Positions 1 through 8,471 of a stretch of 64,000 nucleotides of DNA are shown in pieces (the first letter of the stretch is position 1; every line of letters starts with the position of its first letter). Source of the stretch: Kiloniella majae (GTDB lineage Bacteria > Pseudomonadota > Alphaproteobacteria > Kiloniellales > Kiloniellaceae); assembly GCF_002118315.1 (NCBI RefSeq), contig NZ_MTSZ01000002.1:661914-725913 (forward strand). The letters run 5' to 3'. A program made the position numbers and the translations under genes. The notes under the pieces were generated by a model. It did not search any database. It was given only the letters and a program-made list of their open reading frames with translations, and had not been told where the DNA came from.

Positions 1-161
1 AATCTAACTACAGGTGAATGTTAGGGTATCGATAAATTTTGTCATCTTGTGGGCAAGTTTTACCAAATCAGTAGCACCATTGTTACCCAGCTCTCAATTA
101 GAAGCAAAATTATTCCTAATAAATTGGCAGTTTAACGCCAATCGTCAAGACCTGATCATAT

Positions 162-177
162 TGGCACGAAATTCGCA
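162..177 (+). promoter_or_regulatory. Candidate sigma54 promoter upstream of flgI
   Basis: The sequence TGGCACGAAATTCGCA matches the -24 element TGGCAC exactly and keeps the -12 GC, with one mismatch to TTGCA. It lies about 53 bases before the flgI start, and FlbD, a sigma54 activator, is encoded in the same window. Bases 1-229 otherwise contain no convincing gene. Confidence 0.5.
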
Positions 178-229
178 TAAGGTACAGGGAACATCGTGTT
201 GGTTTTGAAATAACAAGGCCAACCAAACA

Positions 230-1384
230 ATGGATAGAAGAATGAGCCTAGTACAACATATAAACATCTTATACAGAGCAACCATCTTGCTTGGTGCGTT
301 GTTTTTGTCATTTGCTGTTCAAGTATCAGACGCTTCTGCCCAGTCACGAATTAAAGATATCACAAACTTTGAAGGTATTCGTGACAACCTTTTGGTCGGA
401 TACGGATTGGTCGTCGGCCTTAACGGAACCGGTGATGACATTGACGATGCCGTGTTTACCCGCGAAAGTCTCATCGGTGTGTTACAGCGTTTAGGTGTCA
501 ATGCAAGAGACAACAATCTTGATACTGATAATGTCGCCGCGGTTATGATTACAGCCAACCTTCCCCCCTTCGCGCGCCAAGGAACACGTATCGATTTGAC
601 TGTCTCTGCCATTGGGACTGCAGAAAGCCTTCAGGGTGGTACCTTACTTGTCACCCCACTCATGGGGGCTGACGGCGAGGTTTATGCCGTTGGTCAAGGT
701 CCGATCGCCATTAACGGCTTCAGCGCAGCGGGCAATGCAGAAACAATTACCCGTGGCGTACCAACTGTAGGCAGGATTTCAAATGGAGCAATTGTTGAAC
801 GCGAAATCGATTTCGATCTGAAAGAACTTCAGAGTGTAAAAATTGCCCTTAAAAACCCAGACCTGACGACAGCAAGACGTATTGCACAAGCAATTAATAC
901 TCAACTCGGCGGTAACTCCGCTGTTAGCACCGACCCCTCTACAGTTCAACTTGATGTACCTGAGCGTTACAGAGGCAACACCGTTGCAATGCTGACAGAC
1001 ATCGAGCAATTAGCAGTGCGCGTTGATACACCAGCAAAAGTCGTTATCGATGAGAAGTCAGGAGTCATTGTTATTGGAAATGATGTCCGGATCAGCACCG
1101 TCGCAATTGCCCAGGGCAACCTCACAGTCCGGATCACGGAAACACCGCAAGTAAGTCAGCCGAATGCTTTCTCGAACACAGGCACAACAGAGGTTGTTGA
1201 CCGTACAGAAATCGAGATTGATGACGATAGTGACAAACGTCTTGCCCTTCTTCCCTCAGGCGTAACCCTTCAGGAAGTTGTCAATGGTCTGAACGCATTG
1301 GGTGTTGGCCCCAGAGATATGATCGCAATTCTGCAAAGCATCAAAGCGGCTGGTGCACTTCAAGCTGATATTGAGTTGTTATAA
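230..1384 (+). CDS. flgI: Flagellar P-ring protein FlgI
   Basis: FlgI forms the periplasmic P ring around the flagellar rod. The protein is 384 residues, the usual length. It begins with a hydrophobic signal segment (about residues 16-35, cleavage likely after ASAQS), followed by the family hallmark SRIKDITNFEGIRDNLLVGY and a typical C-terminus. The first ATG is used; a second in-frame ATG at 245 would give a shorter signal peptide. The stop overlaps the ATG of the next gene by one base, so this is the first of a tightly coupled flgI-flgJ-flgN-flgK-flgL series. A sigma54-like site lies just upstream. The identification is secure. Confidence 0.96.
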   Translation: MDRRMSLVQHINILYRATILLGALFLSFAVQVSDASAQSRIKDITNFEGIRDNLLVGYGLVVGLNGTGDDIDDAVFTRESLIGVLQRLGVNARDNNLDTDNVAAVMITANLPPFARQGTRIDLTVSAIGTAESLQGGTLLVTPLMGADGEVYAVGQGPIAINGFSAAGNAETITRGVPTVGRISNGAIVEREIDFDLKELQSVKIALKNPDLTTARRIAQAINTQLGGNSAVSTDPSTVQLDVPERYRGNTVAMLTDIEQLAVRVDTPAKVVIDEKSGVIVIGNDVRISTVAIAQGNLTVRITETPQVSQPNAFSNTGTTEVVDRTEIEIDDDSDKRLALLPSGVTLQEVVNGLNALGVGPRDMIAILQSIKAAGALQADIELL

Positions 1385-1707
1385 TGCTGATTGATACACA
1401 AACATACGCAGATAGCGTAATCAACGATACAATTGTTAGCAAAGCACAGTCTCTTGCCAGCATGAAACCTAAAAACGAAGCCGAAGCAATGGCAACAGCC
1501 AAAGACTTTGAGGCCGTTTTCCTAACACAAATGTTAACCCCGATTTTTGAGAACCTGCCAACCGACGGTCCAATGGGTGGCGGTTCTGGAGAGAAAATTT
1601 TTCGCTCTCTCATGGTTCAAGAGTACGGAAAATCTCTTGCCGAATCAGGTGGCATTGGAATCTCCGATGCTGTCTATCGCGAAATCATGAAGCTGCAGGA
1701 GGTATAA
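1384..1707 (+). CDS. flgJ: Rod-binding protein, FlgJ N-terminal domain only
   Basis: This 107-residue protein matches the rod-binding half of FlgJ, which caps rod assembly in the periplasm. The conserved stretch is AKDFEAVFLTQML followed by GGGSGEKIFRSLMVQEYGK and a C-terminal helix. The C-terminal muramidase domain of enterobacterial FlgJ is absent, as is usual in alphaproteobacteria, so peptidoglycan must be opened by a separate enzyme. The start overlaps the flgI stop by one base (TAATG), which indicates translational coupling. There is no strong independent ribosome site. Confidence 0.88.
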   Translation: MLIDTQTYADSVINDTIVSKAQSLASMKPKNEAEAMATAKDFEAVFLTQMLTPIFENLPTDGPMGGGSGEKIFRSLMVQEYGKSLAESGGIGISDAVYREIMKLQEV

Positions 1708-2172
1708 ATGACTACAGCAACACAAAACATACCGGAAACAACTGTTCACAGCGTCATCGCCACTGTTAAAGGCCTGGTTTCAGTCATGAGCCGAGAAATT
1801 GAGCTTCTACGTGCAATGAAGATCAAGGAAATGAGTCAATTACAGGAACAAAAACTTGTCCTTGTAAACGCTTACGAGCAAGGCTCTTCTCAGCTCAAGA
1901 AAGATCCTTCTTTCATGCAGCATCTGGACCCACTCCTGAAAGAAGAACTCCGCGACGTTATTCAACTACTCAACACCACTGTGACTGAAAACGAAACAGC
2001 GCTTCTTGCGGCAAAAACAAGCAATGAACGTTTGATGCAAGCGGTTGTGGAAGCAGTTCAGGAGCAACAGGCAAAAAGTAGTACCAGCTATTCACAAGCA
2101 GGTGTACTCGCGGCGCAAAAAGCTCAATCAACACAGACAACAACACCTATGCACTTAAATCAGTGCCTTTAA
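1708..2172 (+). CDS. FlgN-like export chaperone
   Basis: This is a 154-residue, mostly alpha-helical protein with a coiled-coil-like middle (about residues 15-120) and a Gln/Ser/Thr-rich tail. Sequence similarity alone is weak. Its position directly before flgK and flgL, with a good ribosome site (GGAGG 6 bases before ATG), is where FlgN, the cytoplasmic chaperone of the hook-filament junction proteins, is normally found. Size and helical character also agree with FlgN. I infer FlgN from position and composition rather than from a diagnostic motif. Confidence 0.65.
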   Translation: MTTATQNIPETTVHSVIATVKGLVSVMSREIELLRAMKIKEMSQLQEQKLVLVNAYEQGSSQLKKDPSFMQHLDPLLKEELRDVIQLLNTTVTENETALLAAKTSNERLMQAVVEAVQEQQAKSSTSYSQAGVLAAQKAQSTQTTTPMHLNQCL

Positions 2173-2209
2173 TTTCTGAAATGTTGATTAAATAAGATTT
2201 GAGGACATT

Positions 2210-4087
2210 ATGTCGCTAACGATCGCCCTGAATAACGCGCTAACAGGATTGAGAGTGAACCAGAGTGCTCTGGCCGTCACGTCATCTAACCTAGCAAATA
2301 TCAATAACGCGAACTATTCCCGTAAAGTTCTTTTACAGGAAACGCAGGTTATTGCTGGCGTTGGCGCAGGCGTCACAGCAGATACGATCAGGCGTAATGT
2401 TAATACTCTGATTCAAAGAGATTTTAGAGAAGAGACAACAACACTTGCTTCTATCCAAACAGAAAGTAATTACCTGAACCGCATACAACAGATGTTCGGC
2501 TCCGTCGCGAATAAAAACTCTGTTGGCGATCTTATCGACAAATTCAATGCATCTCTAGAGAACCTGGGAAGCAGTCCTGAAATTTCTTCAAACTACTTCA
2601 CATCTGTAAATAATGGCTCCATCTTAGCTCAACGTATCCGAGACATGGCTAACACAGTTCAATCTGAACGTATTCGTGCAGATCAAGAAATAAAACTAGC
2701 TGTCGATGATATTGAGCAACAGCTTGCTATTATCGCTGAAATTAACGGAACTATTCCAGGTCAAACGGCTCTTGGCCTCCCAACAGGCGATTTAGAAGAT
2801 AAACGAGATCAGGCAATTGACAAACTGGCCGAGTATATGGACATCCAATACTTCCAGACAGACAAGAACCAAGTCAATGTCTTAACAAAAACCGGTCATA
2901 CACTGATCAGTGGCAGCTTTAAGGCAGATCTTTCTTTTCGACAAACAACACTAATTACCGCTAACGAAACCTATCCAGCTGTATTAGACGGAATTCACCT
3001 TAATGCAGGTGGAAATGCCTCTGCGGCTAATGATATTACATCAAGTATTACAAGCGGTAAATTAGGCGCCCTTTTTAAAGCACGCGATACAATTCTGCCA
3101 TCCATGACAAACCAACTCGATCAAATGTCCGAAAAACTGAGAGATCAAGTTAACCGGATTCATAACCGAGGTGCCAATACACCGATCGGGTTAGGAACCG
3201 GCGCGCTGGACCCAGCCACTATGCTCGGATCCAGATCATTTCCCAACACCGCCCAAGCAATGACAATAGGCAGTGACGTCAATATGGTTCTACTGGATTC
3301 AAGCGGCGCAATGGTCGGCGGAATGGGTACAATAGCAGCTGGAGCAACCACACCAGCTGCAGTCCAAGCGTCAATCAACGGCTTTCTTGGGGCAAATGGT
3401 AGCGCCAGTTTTGATGCCAATGGCAGATTACAAATAAAGCTAAACAGCAATGTTAAATTAGCATTTAAAGATACAGGCGCCACAACAAATGGTGGGGACT
3501 CTGTTATTCAATATGATGCCGACGGCGATACTGTTCTTGAAGATTACAACGGATTTTCAAACTTCTTTGGCTTAAATGATTTTTTTGTTACTCCGCAATT
3601 ATCAACAACTGTCCCAGCAGTTGAAGGACAAGGTATTCAGACGGGCATCTCTTCAGGCATTGTTGTAAGACAAGATATGATTGACAGCCCTTCAAATATT
3701 TCACGGGGTAGTTTAAGTGGTACTCCTCCAAACTATACACTTGGCCCAGGGAACAATGATGTTGCCTTGCAACTCGCTGCCGTTTTTGAACAAAATCATA
3801 CTTTTAACAGTGTCGCAAACGGCCCAGATACAACATCAACGACAATAAGTGGTTATGCAGGTGTCATGCTATCTTACAGTGCAACAACTGCACAGGCTGC
3901 TGAAAATTCATTGTCATTCCAAACATCTCTCACCGGAGATCTGCAAGTAAAAATGCAGAATGAATCAGGCGTTAATATGGATGAAGAACTCGCCAACATG
4001 GTCATTTTTCAGAACGCTTACAACGCCGCAGCACGTGTAATACAAATTACGGGTGAAATGCTTGATACAGTTATCGAGCTCGCCTAA
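2210..4087 (+). CDS. flgK: Flagellar hook-associated protein 1 (FlgK)
   Basis: FlgK is the first hook-filament junction protein. The 625-residue product has the N-terminal rod/hook helix (MSLTIALNNALTGLRVNQSA, with SSNLANINNANYSRK) and the matching C-terminal helix (MVIFQNAYNAAARVIQITGE) that pair in the D0 domain. The long central part (about residues 200-520) is variable, as expected for surface-exposed domains. It has a ribosome site GAGG before ATG and is followed 11 bases later by flgL. No signal peptide is present, consistent with type III export. Confidence 0.95.
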   Translation: MSLTIALNNALTGLRVNQSALAVTSSNLANINNANYSRKVLLQETQVIAGVGAGVTADTIRRNVNTLIQRDFREETTTLASIQTESNYLNRIQQMFGSVANKNSVGDLIDKFNASLENLGSSPEISSNYFTSVNNGSILAQRIRDMANTVQSERIRADQEIKLAVDDIEQQLAIIAEINGTIPGQTALGLPTGDLEDKRDQAIDKLAEYMDIQYFQTDKNQVNVLTKTGHTLISGSFKADLSFRQTTLITANETYPAVLDGIHLNAGGNASAANDITSSITSGKLGALFKARDTILPSMTNQLDQMSEKLRDQVNRIHNRGANTPIGLGTGALDPATMLGSRSFPNTAQAMTIGSDVNMVLLDSSGAMVGGMGTIAAGATTPAAVQASINGFLGANGSASFDANGRLQIKLNSNVKLAFKDTGATTNGGDSVIQYDADGDTVLEDYNGFSNFFGLNDFFVTPQLSTTVPAVEGQGIQTGISSGIVVRQDMIDSPSNISRGSLSGTPPNYTLGPGNNDVALQLAAVFEQNHTFNSVANGPDTTSTTISGYAGVMLSYSATTAQAAENSLSFQTSLTGDLQVKMQNESGVNMDEELANMVIFQNAYNAAARVIQITGEMLDTVIELA

Positions 4088-4098
4088 GGAGAAAATAG

Positions 4099-5019
4099 AT
4101 GATTCGCGTTTCCAGCTATGCCCAAAATCAACTATTACAAACCAATATGGCTACAACGCAGGCCAAGGTTTCAGACAGAACCGTTCAAATTGCGAGCGGA
4201 AAAATAACGCAGGAATATACAAATATTTCAGCTCAAGCTTTGGAATTGGTAAGCTTACAACGCGATAATGTACGAACCACACAGTTTGAACGTAACATCC
4301 AGACAACAAAAACAAGACTGGAAATTATGGATAGCAACATGACAACCATGTCAGAACGCATTACAAACTTGTTAAGTGACGTCCTAAACGGCCTGAATAG
4401 CTCAAACATTCAGGAAATTCCATTGGAACAGTTTGCTGTGAGTTTCCGTCAGGAAATCACAGCCTTAATGAACGCTCAACACGAAGGGCGCTATCTTTTC
4501 TCTGGCAGCCTGACCGATACACCGCCCGTAGATATTAATGATCCTGCCTACACACCACAAGCAGGGCTTCCTGGCGTTTTTACAGCTGACTTCGACTATT
4601 ACGACGGCGATAATGTCAAACTAAGCAATCGAATTGACCAAGATGCCACCCTCACCTATGGCATTACAGCAGATGATCCGACATTCGAAAAACTTCTCAG
4701 AAGTCTTGCCTATGTCGAGTATGCGGGAACGAACAATGATACCACCGTTCTACAGGAAGCATATAACCTACTCCAGACTTCGCTAGATGGCGTTGCTTCA
4801 TTCCGAAGCCAAATCGGCGCACAGTTAACTGTTTTAGAGGGTGCAAACAAAAATCACGCCGACTTTAAAACATATGTGCAAAATACAATTTCTGGCATTG
4901 AAGACGTTGATGTCGCAGAAGCGACGAGTAAACTAGCCTTTGATCAGGTACAGCTTCAGGCCTCATATATCAGCTTGACACGAATAAACGAGACAACCCT
5001 TTTAAATTACCTTAGATAA
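4099..5019 (+). CDS. flgL: Flagellar hook-associated protein 3 (FlgL)
   Basis: FlgL is the second junction protein between hook and filament. The 306-residue product has the flagellin-like N-terminal helix (RVSSYAQNQLLQTN, QIASGKITQEYTNISAQALE) and a flagellin-like C-terminal helix (KLAFDQVQLQASYISLTRIN). The family motif around MNAQHEGRYLFSGS is present near residue 125. A strong ribosome site (AAGGAGA) precedes the ATG. Order after flgK and before fliW matches the flgN-flgK-flgL-fliW arrangement seen in Bacillus and some other flagellated bacteria. Confidence 0.95.
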   Translation: MIRVSSYAQNQLLQTNMATTQAKVSDRTVQIASGKITQEYTNISAQALELVSLQRDNVRTTQFERNIQTTKTRLEIMDSNMTTMSERITNLLSDVLNGLNSSNIQEIPLEQFAVSFRQEITALMNAQHEGRYLFSGSLTDTPPVDINDPAYTPQAGLPGVFTADFDYYDGDNVKLSNRIDQDATLTYGITADDPTFEKLLRSLAYVEYAGTNNDTTVLQEAYNLLQTSLDGVASFRSQIGAQLTVLEGANKNHADFKTYVQNTISGIEDVDVAEATSKLAFDQVQLQASYISLTRINETTLLNYLR

Positions 5020-5084
5020 GTCTTTGTGATTTCACGCTTACTATTCGTTAATCATGGTTGCCTATTGTGACTAGAGAGACCATT

Positions 5085-5594
5085 ATGTTGGACTTGGAAA
5101 CAAATTATAAAGTTCAGAATTTTGCCGGGATCACAATGCCGAAGGCCGAGGAAGTGTCAAATAACGTTATAACGCTGAAAACCCGCTTTGGGGTGATGGA
5201 AATAGACCGCGATAAAACCATCAAAGTTCCGAAAGGTATTGTCGGTTTTTCTGAGTACAAAGAGTATGGTTTGTCAGTTCCATCACATACAGTGCTGGAC
5301 GGCTATATGCTTTTGCAGTCCATTGATGAAGCAGATTTGACTTTTATTCTAAAACCGTACGACTTAGCCAGTGGAGAGATAGAAGACAAAGATCTCGCTG
5401 GGGCAATGAACCAATATGCTATTGCACCGGAAAACCTTGCCGTGATGTTAGTTACAACTTTACGCCAAACGCCGAATGCCATTCAAAAAACCGTTAACTT
5501 ACGGGCCCCTGTTTTTATAGATACTGAAAATAAACAGGCTTGGCAGCATATTTTAAACTCTGAAAAATATAATGTTCGCCACGCGGTAAACTAG
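5085..5594 (+). CDS. fliW: Flagellar assembly factor FliW
   Basis: FliW binds free flagellin and, when released by flagellin export, sequesters the RNA-binding regulator CsrA. The 169-residue form starting at ATG 5085 is preferred because AGAGAG lies 8 bases upstream; an in-frame TTG at 5058 would add nine residues. The conserved FliW core is seen: TRFGVMEIDRDKTIKVPKGI followed by GFSEY near residues 45-65, and VTTLRQTP with a hydrophobic C-terminal half. In Bacillus the next gene is csrA; here rmlA follows instead, and no csrA is found in the window. The flagellin leaders downstream carry CsrA-like sites, which suits this role. Confidence 0.9.
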   Translation: MLDLETNYKVQNFAGITMPKAEEVSNNVITLKTRFGVMEIDRDKTIKVPKGIVGFSEYKEYGLSVPSHTVLDGYMLLQSIDEADLTFILKPYDLASGEIEDKDLAGAMNQYAIAPENLAVMLVTTLRQTPNAIQKTVNLRAPVFIDTENKQAWQHILNSEKYNVRHAVN

Positions 5595-5639
5595 TGTCTG
5601 TAAAGGCACGCGCGAAACTAGAAACCGGGGGTATATAGG

Positions 5640-6533
5640 GTGAAAGGGATTATATTAGCTGGTGGAACAGGTAGTCGCCTTTACCCTATAACACGCGTAG
5701 TTAGTAAACAGTTGTTACCTGTTTACGATAAACCAATGATATACTTTCCCCTCACAACTCTGATGTTATCTGGAATCAGAGACATCCAAATCATTACAAC
5801 AAAAGAACACCAGCAAGCATTCCAAACCTTATTGGGAAATGGGCATCAGTGGGGGATTAACATTTCTTGGTGCGTTCAGGATGAACCCAATGGGATAGCA
5901 GAAGCATTTATCTTATCTGAAGACTTCATCGGCGATGATCACTGCACCCTCGCCCTAGGAGATAACATTCTGTTTGGAAATGGCTTAGTTGGTCTATTAC
6001 AATCCATTATGAAACCCACGTTAGGGGCCACAGTTTTTGCTTATCGTGTTAAAGACCCAGAAAACTATGGTGTCGTTTCCTTCAACAATGAGGGGCTTGG
6101 AATCGATATTGAAGAAAAACCCAAACACCCAAAATCCAATTACGCCCTTATCGGCTTATATTGTTATGATAATAATGTCGTAAAAATAGCAAGAGACGTA
6201 AAACCCACGCTCAATAATGAAAAGCACATAACTGATATTAACAATCACTATTTAAAACAGGGCAATCTTCATGTCCAAAGTCTTGGTCGGGGGTATGCAT
6301 GGCTTGATGCAGGAACTGTTGAATCGCTACACAATGCTTCAGCTTTTGTACGGTCAGTCGAAAGTCGCCAAGGAATTAAAATAGCCTGCCCAGAAGAAAT
6401 TGCCTGGCGTATGGGATACATTACCGATAGTGACTTGAATATTTTAGCAGAAAACTTAATTTCTAGTGGATATGGACATTATCTAAAAGAAATTTTACTC
6501 GAAGACAGGAAAAAGTATGACATTATCAACTGA
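5640..6533 (+). CDS. rmlA: Glucose-1-phosphate thymidylyltransferase (RmlA/RfbA)
   Basis: The enzyme makes dTDP-glucose from dTTP and glucose-1-phosphate, the entry step to dTDP-linked deoxy and amino sugars. The 297-residue protein has the nucleotidyltransferase signature KGIILAGGTGSRLYPIT at its N-terminus, DKPMIYFPL, the LALGDN metal site and EEKPKHPKSNYALIGLY. Start is GTG after a G-rich ribosome site. The next pathway enzyme, dTDP-glucose 4,6-dehydratase (RmlB), is not in the window. A DegT aminotransferase and a formyltransferase nearby suggest an amino sugar is the product, probably for flagellin. Confidence 0.93.
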   Translation: MKGIILAGGTGSRLYPITRVVSKQLLPVYDKPMIYFPLTTLMLSGIRDIQIITTKEHQQAFQTLLGNGHQWGINISWCVQDEPNGIAEAFILSEDFIGDDHCTLALGDNILFGNGLVGLLQSIMKPTLGATVFAYRVKDPENYGVVSFNNEGLGIDIEEKPKHPKSNYALIGLYCYDNNVVKIARDVKPTLNNEKHITDINNHYLKQGNLHVQSLGRGYAWLDAGTVESLHNASAFVRSVESRQGIKIACPEEIAWRMGYITDSDLNILAENLISSGYGHYLKEILLEDRKKYDIIN

Positions 6534-6567
6534 TCAAATCCTCAAAGCAAATTGAACCACTTACTGA

Positions 6568-6768
6568 CTAATGTCGGTAAGTTTCCGTGAAGAGTGCAAC
6601 TTCAGGCATGGTAAGATGGCCCCATCTGTTACATTCCCGCTTGTTTTTCAGAAGTACCCCCAAGCCTAGAGAGCGCGCCCTCTTCAGATATCGTTTCATC
6701 ATCATGCGCGATGAGCTTGACTTAAGCCACTGCATTACATTTGGCAGCGATAGATAATTGATTCTCAA
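6568..6768 (-). CDS. Possible small protein or gene remnant, unknown
   Basis: A 66-codon frame begins with TTG overlapping the stop of the preceding methyltransferase gene (TTGA), so it could be translated by coupling. The product is basic (many Arg and Lys) with no recognised domain, signal peptide or membrane segment. It could equally be the leftover C-terminal end of a decayed gene at the edge of the sugar cassette. I have no functional call, and the frame may not be expressed. Confidence 0.25.
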   Translation of the reverse strand: MRINYLSLPNVMQWLKSSSSRMMMKRYLKRARSLGLGVLLKNKRECNRWGHLTMPEVALFTETYRH

Positions 6769-7505
6769 TCACCTTTTCCACAAACCAGCATTATGCTCGA
6801 ACAAAGATCAGGGTACACTTGCCCCAATTGATAACAACCTTCAAGATACTCTTTTGATACAATGTCAGTTTGAAGAAGTTGATCCCATTGAAAGTTAGCG
6901 AGCGCTTTAAAGAAAATACCTGTTCGCTGATATATTTTGAGTCCGGCTTTAGCTGCATCCCGTTCCAGAGTATCCAAACCATAAGTAATCCTGTGACCAT
7001 GCTCGGATTCACCGGGAGTAACAGCTGAATTATGATCAACAATTCCCATCTTTACTGCAATTTGTCTTGATGGCGCATTAGCATTTGGGCAAATCAGGAA
7101 AAATCGTCCTTCATCAGACAAAAAATCTTTATTAATCTTGCCTAGAACCTCAACTGGATCATCTAGATGCTCGAGGACATGTGTTAAAATGATATTATCA
7201 AATCTCTTTACCGGATTGAAGTTCTCAATCAGTACGTTTTCGAGCTCAACTTGCGACTTTACACTATCATTGACATTACGCATTGCATCAGACGAGGCCT
7301 CAACACAAGTTACGGCTGAAAACAAATTCAAATCCAGCAGTAACTTAGTAAGATGCCCTTCATAACTCCCCAACTCAAGCAAACTCCCCGCTTTCATAAA
7401 AGGTAACATTGAGCGCACCATAAAGGGATGCATTACATCATAGTCAAAGCCATAAAAATATTGTCTCTCGGCGTTATTTTCTTGTTCTCTATTATAATCC
7501 CTCAT
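6765..7505 (-). CDS. SAM-dependent class I methyltransferase
   Basis: This 246-residue protein has the Rossmann SAM-binding motif I as LLELGSYEGHLTKLLLDL (about residues 41-58), the acidic end of strand 2 (CVEAS), and motif IV as ILTHVLEHLDDPVEVL, the pattern of UbiE/Methyltransf_23-like small-molecule methyltransferases. The partner substrate is not visible from sequence. It sits at the 3' end of the leftward sugar cassette, 13 bases after a propeller gene, so O- or N-methylation of a flagellin or surface sugar is the natural inference; flagellin glycans in Pseudomonas syringae are known to be methylated. Confidence 0.8.
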   Translation of the reverse strand: MRDYNREQENNAERQYFYGFDYDVMHPFMVRSMLPFMKAGSLLELGSYEGHLTKLLLDLNLFSAVTCVEASSDAMRNVNDSVKSQVELENVLIENFNPVKRFDNIILTHVLEHLDDPVEVLGKINKDFLSDEGRFFLICPNANAPSRQIAVKMGIVDHNSAVTPGESEHGHRITYGLDTLERDAAKAGLKIYQRTGIFFKALANFQWDQLLQTDIVSKEYLEGCYQLGQVYPDLCSSIMLVCGKGD

Positions 7506-7517
7506 GATCCCCCCTTG

Positions 7518-8471
7518 TTAAAATTTAATTTTTGCAACACCAAAACCATTTTCACCAAAATTGTTTCCATTATAGGCACAATATAACTCATTATTAAGTA
7601 CAAAGAGATTAGGATAACACTGCATCTCGAGATCCCATTCTCGGCGTAAAACACTCCCCTCAAAGAATGTATCATCCCGAACCCAGGAAGTCAGATCACT
7701 CGACGATGCATAACCTAGTTTATAAGCTCTTTCTCCACCAAGTCTAAAATCAAAAACATCTCTATGGCAAAAAATCATATGATACTTACCGCGATAATAT
7801 GCCACTGATGGTAAAGCCTGACACTCTTCTTTTCTGACAGGATCAATAATAAAATGTCCAGATCGTGACCAGGAGACCCGATCATCAGACGTTGCTTTTG
7901 CAATTTTGTAGTGTCTTTGAGGAATCTTCTGGCTCGTTTTGGTTAACCAGCGGTCTCCAAAAATATACCACATATGCCATTGCCCATTAAAGGCTCGGAC
8001 GAAAGCATCCCCAACCATAAAAGGTTCACTGTAATTCGATGACATTATAGGACCAGGGTAACATTTCTTAAAATGATAACCGTCCTTGCTTGTAGCCATG
8101 CCAATGGACATGTCGATATCAACACTCGACCGTCGGCTCCATCCAGTGGTATAAGCGGTATACCCGTCTTCAGTCGCAGTGACACTGAAGGGAAAAATAC
8201 CATGCTCATCAAACGTTCCAAGATCACCAACATCAAGAATGTGCTCTGACGAATATCTAATTATTGACGTTAAGTTTTGATCAAACTCCACCCAATAAGG
8301 CCTGGAAAGCCATTTATTATTTTTATCTTTTACCTGCGATGTGAAATAAAAAATAACACTCTTTTCTTTGACAATTGCTTGTGGAGATTTCGCAAATGAA
8401 AGATTTTCATCAATTTTTTTAAGATCTTCTGTATTAAAAAGTAAGCCCAAATTCTCCCATTTGGTCATCAA
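7518..8471 (-). CDS. Five-bladed beta-propeller glycosidase-like protein (copy 1)
   Basis: The 317-residue protein looks like a member of the GH43/GH32-type five-bladed propeller superfamily: repeated blade motifs such as WSRRSSVDIDMSIGMATSKD, FNGQWHMWYIFGDRW, YRGKYHMIFCHRDVFDFR and LNNELYCAYNGNNFG are spaced around the chain. It has no signal peptide, so it is cytoplasmic. It is clearly paralogous to the adjacent gene at 8468-9439; the two overlap by ATGA. Family members in polysaccharide clusters are often called glycosidase, but no catalytic role is proven. Here a role in building or trimming a sugar for flagellin is inferred from its neighbours. Confidence 0.65.
   Translation of the reverse strand: MMTKWENLGLLFNTEDLKKIDENLSFAKSPQAIVKEKSVIFYFTSQVKDKNNKWLSRPYWVEFDQNLTSIIRYSSEHILDVGDLGTFDEHGIFPFSVTATEDGYTAYTTGWSRRSSVDIDMSIGMATSKDGYHFKKCYPGPIMSSNYSEPFMVGDAFVRAFNGQWHMWYIFGDRWLTKTSQKIPQRHYKIAKATSDDRVSWSRSGHFIIDPVRKEECQALPSVAYYRGKYHMIFCHRDVFDFRLGGERAYKLGYASSSDLTSWVRDDTFFEGSVLRREWDLEMQCYPNLFVLNNELYCAYNGNNFGENGFGVAKIKF

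Noticed and set aside
14..208. 64-codon frame before flgI
   Set aside because: It lacks a ribosome site and overlaps the likely sigma54 promoter.
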